From an uncultured Ectothiorhodospiraceae bacterium (lineage in GTDB: Bacteria; Pseudomonadota; Gammaproteobacteria; UBA9214), in NCBI GenBank assembly GCA_947258845.1, contig CAMYJZ010000031.1:1-36004 (forward strand): a DNA stretch of 36,004 bases, read 5' to 3'. The notes under the pieces were generated by a model that did not search any database, was not told the origin of the DNA, and saw only the letters and a program-made list of their open reading frames with translations. Positions 1-7,086 of this stretch are shown here, piece by piece. The translations under genes and the position numbers were made by a program. The first letter of the stretch is position 1. Every line of letters begins with the position of its first letter.

Positions 1-1
1 C

Positions 2-172
2 AGCGGCCGCATCCTCGGCAATTGGGGCGTCTACCTCATGGACGCCGCCGCCATCCTGTTCCTGCTGCTGGCCGCCACCGGCGTCTGGCTGTGGGGCAAG
101 CGCCGTGTCACTGCAAAGGAACACCAGCGCCGCAAGCAGGCACACGAAAAACACGTGAAACGTGAAACGTGA
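2..172 (+). CDS. C-terminal fragment of a membrane protein, possibly PepSY-associated TM protein (5' truncated by the window edge)
   Basis: Frame-2 translation SGRILGNWGVYLMDAAAILFLLLAATGVWLWGKRRVTAKEHQRRKQAHEKHVKRET*; one TM helix followed by a basic tail; the stop lies inside the CGTGAAA array. Confidence 0.6.
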   Translation, partial: SGRILGNWGVYLMDAAAILFLLLAATGVWLWGKRRVTAKEHQRRKQAHEKHVKRET

Positions 173-223
173 AACGTGAAACGTGAAACGTGAAACGTGA
201 AACGTGAAACGTGAAACGTGAAA
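154..223 (+). repeat. Tandem heptamer array, 10 perfect copies of CGTGAAA
   Basis: Direct reading: cgtgaaa x10 from 154 to 223. Confidence 0.97.
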
Positions 224-230
224 AATATAC

Positions 231-253
231 TGTGGGAGCGCCTTCAGGCGCGA
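231..253 (+). repeat. GTAGGAGCGCC-loop-GGCGCGA hairpin repeat
   Basis: tgtgggagcgccttcaggcgcgatc; same family as copies near 641, 862, 5190, 5379, 5553, 17222, 25304 and 34100. Confidence 0.85.
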
Positions 254-269
254 TCACATATTTTCAATG

Positions 270-302
270 CGCCACGGAATCCACGGAAGAACACGGAAAT
301 AT
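270..302 (+). repeat. GCCACGGAATCCACGGAAGAACACGGAAA repeat
   Basis: Near-identical copies on either strand at about 436-470, 5223-5253, 5341-5372, 5482-5513, 16237-16267, 17299-17332, 33761-33792, 34064-34095, 35792-35830 and 35959-35982. Confidence 0.9.
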
Positions 303-307
303 ACTGA

Positions 308-345
308 CCCGTAAGATGAGCAAAGGCCGACAGGCCGTGCCCGTC
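308..345 (+). repeat. GTAGGATGGGCAAAGGCC-GGCCGTGCCCGTC inverted-repeat element
   Basis: Further copies at 475-513, 4384-4418 and 5286-5323 (the last two in reverse orientation). Confidence 0.85.
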
Positions 346-371
346 ATTGACCTGTAGCGTGATATATTCGT

Positions 372-420
372 TGTAGGAGCGCCTCGTTTATGCCCGGCGC
401 CTAATCGGGTGCAGGCGCGA
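372..420 (+). repeat. Long form of the GTAGGAGCGCC hairpin with a 25-bp loop insertion
   Basis: tgtaggagcgcctcg-tttatgcccggcgcctaatcgggtg-caggcgcga; related copies at 4480-4528 and 17336-17383. Confidence 0.85.
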
Positions 421-735
421 TCAACCATCATCAAATAGCCACGGAACCACACGGAATTACACGGAAATAAATAACCCGTAGGATGGGCAAAGGCCGACAG
501 GCCGTGCCCGTCGAAATCCTCCATATCGGGCACGCTGCACTGCCCAACTTACCCATCCACGCGCCACCCGGAATAACAGCCTCGTACACACACCACAAAT
601 CCAACGGTGCGTAAAACACACCCTACGGTGGAAACATTTATCGCGCCCTCGGGGCGCTCCTACAACGCTATATTCAGGTCCCCGCCTTTTCCGTTTTGTT
701 CGCAATTTATTCCTTTGCGCTTGCTTTGCGCCCTT

Positions 736-783
736 TCGGTAACTGCTCCATGCGTTACTCTACCTCCTGCATCCCTGCAGTCG
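736..783 (-). repeat. 48-bp nested element, copy 1
   Basis: Reverse complement CGACTGCAGGGATGCAGGAGGTAGAGTAACGCATGGAGCAGTTACCGA; interrupts a CGCAAAGACGCAAAGG repeat. Confidence 0.85.
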
Positions 784-893
784 TGCGTCTTTGCGGTGAA
801 TATTTTTAGAACATCCAATGTCGGGCACGCTTCGCTTAGCCCAACCTACCTATCAAAACCCTGTAGGAGCGCCCCGCGGGCGCGATAAATCAC

Positions 894-1622
894 TCACCGA
901 TCGCTCAAAATAATCCGATCATTCTCATCATCGATGGTCATCCTGAACCGCTGCAGGAAACTCATCCCCAGCAGCTTGCTGCCCCCGAGCCGGTAATCCT
1001 CCAGGAAGGTCACCTTCACGTCCTCCGCCACCGCCGTACCCACATCGACGGACGCCAGCGTACCGATCTTCGCCCGCACTCGGCCATTGGCTGTCTGGGT
1101 CCAGCCGTCGCGTAACTCGTCTGCATTGAAGCCCAATGGACTGATCATGGATCTCGGCAGCACCACCGTCGACGCCCCGGTATCCACCATCAGCGATACC
1201 GCGACCGGCGCCTGCCCCGGCCCCACCAGCACGGCATCGACCACCTGGTGCGCCCCCTGGCGCCGTGTCGGGATGATGTGTTCACCGGGCAGGCCGACGG
1301 TATTGACCGTGGAGATTCCCGCCTGTGGCAGCTGGCCCGCTTCCCCGACCGCGAGGATGATGACCTTGCCGATACCACCACGGTCATTGTCGACAACCAC
1401 GTAGTTGTAACCACTCAACAGGCGTTTGATCTGGTGACGCAGCTCGCCGCCAAGCGGTTTGGCCGGTTCATCACCCAGCAGTCCGCGCCCCTGGATCTCG
1501 AATCCATGCCTGGCTGAGAGTTCATCGAGCTGCCCACGCAGGTCGGCCACCACGTTGCCGGAAACAAGCAGCATCCCCGTCAAAGTAGCCAACAATATCA
1601 ACTTACGATAGAAACCTGTCAT
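894..1622 (-). CDS. Retropepsin-like (clan AA) aspartic protease with signal peptide
   Basis: Hydrophobic N-terminus, VSLMVDTGASTVVLPRSMI active-site motif and C-terminal LLGMSFLQRFRMTIDDENDRIIL. Confidence 0.85.
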   Translation of the reverse strand: MTGFYRKLILLATLTGMLLVSGNVVADLRGQLDELSARHGFEIQGRGLLGDEPAKPLGGELRHQIKRLLSGYNYVVVDNDRGGIGKVIILAVGEAGQLPQAGISTVNTVGLPGEHIIPTRRQGAHQVVDAVLVGPGQAPVAVSLMVDTGASTVVLPRSMISPLGFNADELRDGWTQTANGRVRAKIGTLASVDVGTAVAEDVKVTFLEDYRLGGSKLLGMSFLQRFRMTIDDENDRIILSDR

Positions 1623-1686
1623 ACGCTCTCTCTAATCAATGGAGTCTGACCCCATTGATTACGTCTCACGCTTCACTCTTTACTTC

Positions 1687-3474
1687 TCACTTTGCCTCCA
1701 GCTTTATCACCAGCTCAGACCCCTGCAGCGCCACGTCGTGATTCACCGACACCGGCTTGTAGCCTGCCGCGTTCACACTCAGCCGGTGGCTACCCGGCCC
1801 AAGCTGGGTGAAGCGGAAGTTTCCCTGCTCGTCGGCCGCCGTGGTGCGCCGCGAGGTGCTGCGCATCCCGCTCGCCTGGTGTGACCAGATCAGGTTGATG
1901 TTGGTCACCGCCACCGGGTAGCCATCCTCGTTCACCACCTGGCCACGAATTTCATCATAGCCCCAGTCCAGCATCACCGGGATATGCAGCGCGCCGCCGG
2001 GAGGCATCTGGATGCCCTCTATAGTGTAGTACGGCGTCGACTTGGTCCGCAGGCGCAGCTCACCGGCCGGCGCACCCTCGACTTCGAAATTCCCCGCCCC
2101 GTCGCCGAGCACCCGCTGGTTGTAATAGGAGGTCTCCTTCGTTTGCAGCACCAGGCTGAAATCGGGCACCGGGTTCCCGAACAGGTTGACCATCTGCCCG
2201 CTCAGGGTCCCGGTGTCCAGGGCCTCCAGCTCGATGGCCAGCGTCTTACCCTGGTGCGTGACCTTGATGTTGCGCTGGAAGTAGTCCTTGAAGCCGGCCG
2301 CGGCATTGATGGACAGCATGTAGTCCTCGCCGGGCTCCACGTTGTTAATCGTGAACTTGCCATCCGCATCGGTCGTCGCCCGATAGTTCTGGCGCACCTT
2401 GGCAGAAGACAGCCCGATGCGCTGGCCGCTGACCGGGGCGCCCCGTGGCCCCTTCACCGTGCCGCTGACCTGGGCCAGCACCGTATCCGACTCCGGCTCC
2501 ATGACGATGTTCAGCTCGCGTACATTGTCGTCACCCAGTTCGGTGGTATCGAGCCGTGCATCCTGGTCCTGGTAGCCCTCGCGGCGGGCCCGCACAGTCA
2601 GCCCCTGGGCATTATCCAGCAGCTTGACCTCGAAGCTGTAACGGCCCTCCTTGTTCGTGCTGACCTCCTTGGTCGGATGGACCGCAGGCCGCAGCACCAC
2701 CCGGGCCAGCGGCTCGCCCGCCGGGTCCGTCACCAGCCCGTGCACCCGCAGGTCCTGCTGGCCCGTGACGATGAGGTCCGCGAAATCCACCCCGGCACGT
2801 ACCTGGATCAGCGCCCGGGCATAACTCGGGGTCGCGACCGTACTGACCTGGTACTCGCCATTGGCCAGGCCCTCAAAGGCATAGGCGCCGTCGTAACCAC
2901 TGGTGGTGCTGCGTTCGCTCGCGCCCCTCGGGATGTGCTTGCGCCGCCCCTCCTCGAACAGGTAACTCGCTCGGGCCGTCACCCGGATCCCCGGCACGGG
3001 CGTGCCGGAGCGGTCCAGCACCCGCCCGGAAATGGCGAGGTCACCCTCCGGTAATACGGGTTCGGGGATAGCAGGCTCTTCCGGGACGGCCTGCGGATCA
3101 CCGAGTTGCATGTCCAAATCAGGGGAGGATTCAGCCATCGGGCTCGCCGTTGCTTCAAGAGAAGACGATTCAACTCCCTCCGGGCCGGTTTCAGTCACGG
3201 CAGTTCGTGAAGCGGGACCCCGCGGTGTCTCAGGAGTTGGGGTAATAATTGCCTGTTTCGGCGCGGCAGGTCCGGGCGCGACGGCCTCACCCTGCACAAC
3301 GATGACCGTGGCCTCCGGAGGGTAGGTGTATTTGAACCACAGGATGCCGGTATAGGCCGCCAGAAACACCAGCACTGCGGCCATAAGAAGCCGGTTCGAG
3401 CGTAACCAATGGCGCAAGGAGTTTATTGCCGCCTCGCCTCTGTTTGGAGGTTCTATGTCCTGTCGCGTTTTCAT
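1687..3474 (-). CDS. Membrane-anchored protein with multiple carboxypeptidase-regulatory-like (Ig-like) domains
   Basis: Probable start MKTRQDIEPPNRGEAAINSLRHWLRSNRLLMAAVLVFLAAYTGILWFKY; repeated motifs ISGRVLDRSGTPVPGIRVTA, VHGLVTDPAGEPLARVVL, VSGTVKGPRGAPVSGQRIGL, IRGQVVNEDGYPVAVTNINL. The upstream extension of the ORF reads through repeat DNA. Confidence 0.8.
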   Translation of the reverse strand: MKTRQDIEPPNRGEAAINSLRHWLRSNRLLMAAVLVFLAAYTGILWFKYTYPPEATVIVVQGEAVAPGPAAPKQAIITPTPETPRGPASRTAVTETGPEGVESSSLEATASPMAESSPDLDMQLGDPQAVPEEPAIPEPVLPEGDLAISGRVLDRSGTPVPGIRVTARASYLFEEGRRKHIPRGASERSTTSGYDGAYAFEGLANGEYQVSTVATPSYARALIQVRAGVDFADLIVTGQQDLRVHGLVTDPAGEPLARVVLRPAVHPTKEVSTNKEGRYSFEVKLLDNAQGLTVRARREGYQDQDARLDTTELGDDNVRELNIVMEPESDTVLAQVSGTVKGPRGAPVSGQRIGLSSAKVRQNYRATTDADGKFTINNVEPGEDYMLSINAAAGFKDYFQRNIKVTHQGKTLAIELEALDTGTLSGQMVNLFGNPVPDFSLVLQTKETSYYNQRVLGDGAGNFEVEGAPAGELRLRTKSTPYYTIEGIQMPPGGALHIPVMLDWGYDEIRGQVVNEDGYPVAVTNINLIWSHQASGMRSTSRRTTAADEQGNFRFTQLGPGSHRLSVNAAGYKPVSVNHDVALQGSELVIKLEAK

Positions 3475-3505
3475 CTTTGCAATATTACCCCCTCTCCCTC
3501 CGGGA

Positions 3506-3554
3506 CGACTGCATGGATGCAGGAGGTAGAGCAACGCAGGGATGCAGTTGCCGA
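3506..3554 (+). repeat. 48-bp nested element, copy 2 (49 bp)
   Basis: cgactgcatggatgcaggaggtagagcaacgcagggatgcagttgccga inside ccctctccctccggga...gaggccggggagagggg. Confidence 0.85.
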
Positions 3555-3750
3555 GAGGCCGGGGAGAGGGGAGTTCAATAAGGCTGCCACGTATCCGATC
3601 AGATACAGCATAACCCAAACCTACCGTGGCTTATAAAACATAATGTTAACGACCAGACCTCAGATCATCATAATGACCGTACCCAGGGAGATTGCGCCGC
3701 GATGGGCGTATAATTCCTCTCCCCTGAGATCAATAAGTAGCTCCACCGAT

Positions 3751-4371
3751 ATGACAAACGAAGAACGCATCAAGGTCTGGGACATCGCGATCCGTATCTT
3801 CCACTGGTCGCTGGTGGTGCTGTACGTGGTCTCTTATTTGACCGGCGAGGATGAGAGTGACCTGCACAATTACGCGGGCTACGGCGTTCTGGCGCTGATC
3901 GTATTCCGGATCGCCTGGGGCGTGATCGGGACCCGCCACGCCCGTTTCAGCGATTTCATCTACGGCCCCGGCAAGACGCTGGCCTACGCGAAATCCATGT
4001 TCAGCCGGGAACCGATCCATTACCTCGGCCACAATCCCCTGGGCGGGTGGATGGCGGCAGCCCTGCTGGTCACCCTGTTCATCACCTGCTGGACCGGCAT
4101 GGAATACATCGGCTCCAAGGGCGAAGGCCCGCTGGCCGCCGACACCGGCATGGTCATCAGCGTTGCGCTAGCGAACGATGGCGAGGATGAAGACGAAGAG
4201 CACGAGGAAGGCGACGAGTTCTGGGAAGAGGTCCACGAGGTGTTCGCCAACCTGACGCTGTTCCTGGTGATCCTGCACATCGCCGGGGTGCTTGCCGCCA
4301 GCCTGGTGCATCGGGAGAACCTGGCGAAGTCCATGGTGAACGGTTACAAGCGGCCAGGGCCTGACGGGTAA
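3751..4371 (+). CDS. Cytochrome b561-family membrane protein with an acidic loop
   Basis: MTNEERIKVWDIAIRIFHWSLVVLYVVSYLTGE, several TM helices with His residues; acidic stretch NDGEDEDEEHEEGDEFWEEVHE. Confidence 0.85.
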   Translation: MTNEERIKVWDIAIRIFHWSLVVLYVVSYLTGEDESDLHNYAGYGVLALIVFRIAWGVIGTRHARFSDFIYGPGKTLAYAKSMFSREPIHYLGHNPLGGWMAAALLVTLFITCWTGMEYIGSKGEGPLAADTGMVISVALANDGEDEDEEHEEGDEFWEEVHEVFANLTLFLVILHIAGVLAASLVHRENLAKSMVNGYKRPGPDG

Positions 4372-4573
4372 ATCTAGTGATATGACGGGCACGGCCTGCC
4401 GGCCTTTGCCATCCTACAATTCTCTCCGTGTGATTCTGTGGCGAAATACCGGTGCGTAAAACGCACGCTACACGGCTCTTCGCGCCTGCACCCGATTAAG
4501 CGCCGGGCATAAACGAGGCGCTCCTACAGCTACATTTCGTGGCTAATGATTGCCAGGCAATAAACCCACCGAC

Positions 4574-5143
4574 CTATTTATCTATTTTGGTGAACTTGGA
4601 GCCCTCGAGGGTGAGGTTGTACATCAGGCCCTTGTTGCTGAACACGAAACCGGCGATGGGGTCCTTGATGTCCACGGTGTTGATGTCCTCGCCGACGCCC
4701 CACTTGATCACCGCGACCGAGCCGTCCACGCCGGCCTTCCAGCCGTCGCTCTTCCTGAAGTCCTCCAGCGCCTTGCTGTCCAGGAACACCAGCACGACCG
4801 ACTTGGATTGCGCGCCCAGCTGGAATCCGATCGAGGCCGCGACGGTATTGTAGTACTGCACGGTCTTGCCGCCGATGCGCAGCGCGCCTTCACCATACTC
4901 CCCGCCGATGCCTATGCCGGCCTTGATGACGCTGGGAAACACCAGCACCGCCTTGGCGTTCTTGAGAAACAGCGATCCGCCGGTGATTTCCGTCTTGAAT
5001 CGCTCCATGGTGGCGTCGATGCCGATGTTGATCTCCTGGGCGGAGGCGGCCGCGGCATTGCCGCTGATGGCGAGGCCTGCGCATAGCCACAGGGTCATGG
5101 CGAACAGGGCACGGGCGCGTAAAAGTTTCCTGGGTAAATTCAT
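4574..5143 (-). CDS. SYLF/Ysc84-domain lipid-binding secreted protein
   Basis: Signal peptide, then GSLFLKNAKAVLVFPSVIKAGIGIGGEYGEGALRIGGKTVQYYNTVAASIGFQLGAQSKSVVLVF. Confidence 0.85.
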   Translation of the reverse strand: MNLPRKLLRARALFAMTLWLCAGLAISGNAAAASAQEINIGIDATMERFKTEITGGSLFLKNAKAVLVFPSVIKAGIGIGGEYGEGALRIGGKTVQYYNTVAASIGFQLGAQSKSVVLVFLDSKALEDFRKSDGWKAGVDGSVAVIKWGVGEDINTVDIKDPIAGFVFSNKGLMYNLTLEGSKFTKIDK

Positions 5144-5422
5144 GTTGCTGCTCCTGTGAGGTTTCTGTTGGTACAAAAAAGGCAAACAATCGCGCCTGCG
5201 AGGCGCTCCCAGAATCATTTCATTCCGTGTTCTTCCGTGTGGTTCCGTGGCTAACAAATGTCCATTAACAAACAGGAAAGGTATCGACGGGCACGGCCTG
5301 CCGGCCTTTGCCCATCCTACGGATCTTATAAGCATTCTTATCCTTCCGTGGTTTCCGTGGATTCCGTGGCTATTCTTTCGCGCCCGCAAGGCGCTCTACA
5401 CTTTACTTCTTACTTTTCACAC

Positions 5423-5463
5423 TTCACGTTTCACGTTTCACGTTTCACGTTTCACGTTTCACG
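5423..5463 (-). repeat. Heptamer array (CGTGAAA on the minus strand), 5 full copies plus a partial
   Basis: ttcacgtttcacgtttcacgtttcacgtttcacgtttcacg. Confidence 0.95.
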
Positions 5464-5616
5464 TCTATTATACGTTTTTATCTTTCCGTGGTTTCCGTGG
5501 TTTCCGTGGCTATATCTTTGCGTTCTTTGCGTCTTTGCGGTGAAACGTTTTATCGCGCCTGCAAGGCGCTCCTACACTTTACTTCTTATTTTTCACGTTT
5601 CACGCTTCACGTTTCT

Positions 5617-7023
5617 TCACGCATCCTTGTGGCAACCGAACAGTTCGCGTTCGCGGATCATGCGGCCGACCTCGTCGGGGACCATGGTCTCCCAGCCCGG
5701 ATCCCCGCAGCGGATCTTTTCCAGGATGTCGCTGGACAAATAACCCAGGTAGTCCTGGTTGATGTCGGTCAGCGACTTGATCAGCCCGTTCTCGAGCAGG
5801 TATTCATACAAGTGACGCAGGTGGGGCGCCACCTCGAGGTCTTCGACCGTCACCAGATTACCCGTATCGGGATCCCTCCAGGGACAGACATAGAAGCGCA
5901 GGTTGTTCTTGAACAGCCGCCCGAATGCCTCGAGGATGCCGCCGGCGAGATCGGTGTAATAACGCTCGTCGAGAATCTCCTTCAGGGTGGGCACGCCCAT
6001 CGCGACGCCCACGGGCTTGTCGGTGTAGCGGTGCAGGTAACCGGCCAGCCGGTAGAAGGCGCCGTAGTTCGAGATCAGCACGTTCTTGCCCAGCATGCAG
6101 AGGATGTCCGCGCGCTGCAGGAAATCCTCGATCTGGATGTCGGTCCCGTCGGACAGGTTGTGCAGGGTCATTTCACTGAGCACCAGCGCACACTCGTCGC
6201 AGGCCTCGGGTTCCTTGACGAAGGCGGCATGCGCGCTGTCCAGCAGATTCATGGTCAGCTTGGTCGGCGGCTTGAAGCGGCTGCGCTCGATCAGGACCGC
6301 CTTCTTGTAGAGCATGTCACCCGGCTGCACCACCTTGCCGTCGGCCGTGAACATGGCCGCGTTGCAGGCGCCCTGCTGCACCAGCAGCAGCGCCATCAGG
6401 CGATTGTCCACATCGGCGAAGGCCGGGCCGCTGAAATCGAGCAGGTCGATTTCGAGGTTGTCCATGCTCAGGTTATCCAGCAGGGCCTCGAGCAGTTCAC
6501 GCGGGTCGCGGTACAGGTGGGTAGCGCCGTAGATCAGGTTCACGCCCAGCACCCCGAGCGTATCCTGGTCCTGCGTACTGTCCTTGCCGTGCAGGTACAC
6601 GTGCAGCACGATCTGCGAGGGCGTCTCGCGCGGCTGCGTCTGGAAGCGGATACCCAGCCAGCCGTGCCCTTCCTCGGCGTGACTGTAACTGTGGATGGTC
6701 ACGGTATTGGCGAAAGAAAAGAACGTGGTCACGGCGCCGCGCGTCTCGTCCAGGCGATCGATCAGCAGCTCGTATTCGTAATTAAGCATCGCCTCCAGGC
6801 GGTCGCGGCTGACATAGCGCTTGCAGGGCCCGTAGATGGAGTCGCTGAACTTCATGTCGTAGGCGGACATCGCCTTGGCGATGGTGCCCGCGGCACCGCC
6901 CACCTTGAAAAACCAGCGCGCCGTTTCCTGGCCCCCGCCGATCTCGGCAAGGGTGCCGTACTTGGTGGTGTCCCGGTTGACCATCAGGGCCTTCTCGTGG
7001 GCATCCGGCAACTTATTTACCAT
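5617..7023 (-). CDS. Conserved protein of unclear function (468 aa; MVNKLPDAHEKALMVNRDTTKYGTLAEIGGGQETARWFFKVGGAAGTIAKAMSAYDM...)
   Basis: Long ORF; I recognise the N-terminal motif as a conserved bacterial family with inconsistent annotation; no catalytic motif I can name. Confidence 0.8.
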   Translation of the reverse strand: MVNKLPDAHEKALMVNRDTTKYGTLAEIGGGQETARWFFKVGGAAGTIAKAMSAYDMKFSDSIYGPCKRYVSRDRLEAMLNYEYELLIDRLDETRGAVTTFFSFANTVTIHSYSHAEEGHGWLGIRFQTQPRETPSQIVLHVYLHGKDSTQDQDTLGVLGVNLIYGATHLYRDPRELLEALLDNLSMDNLEIDLLDFSGPAFADVDNRLMALLLVQQGACNAAMFTADGKVVQPGDMLYKKAVLIERSRFKPPTKLTMNLLDSAHAAFVKEPEACDECALVLSEMTLHNLSDGTDIQIEDFLQRADILCMLGKNVLISNYGAFYRLAGYLHRYTDKPVGVAMGVPTLKEILDERYYTDLAGGILEAFGRLFKNNLRFYVCPWRDPDTGNLVTVEDLEVAPHLRHLYEYLLENGLIKSLTDINQDYLGYLSSDILEKIRCGDPGWETMVPDEVGRMIRERELFGCHKDA

Positions 7024-7049
7024 GGAGTCTTCCTCCAGAAATAAAGAAA

Positions 7050-7070
7050 AAAAGGGGACTGTCCCCTTTT
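7050..7070. repeat. Perfect inverted repeat AAAAGGGGAC-T-GTCCCCTTTT
   Basis: Direct reading; 10-bp arms, 1-nt centre, between ptsP (upstream) and the 5617-7023 gene. Confidence 0.9.
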
Positions 7071-7086
7071 ATGCTTCACAGGACGA

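Noticed and set aside
154-223. Possible CRISPR array from regularly repeated units
   Set aside because: The units are 7-bp perfect tandem repeats with no spacers, and no cas genes are present in the window.
1984-3054. 356-aa plus-strand ORF
   Set aside because: Antisense shadow of the carboxypeptidase-regulatory-like gene; no recognisable domain.
5488-7044. 518-aa plus-strand ORF opposite the 5617-7023 gene
   Set aside because: Shadow ORF; the minus-strand frame has the conserved-looking protein, and this one begins in repeat DNA.
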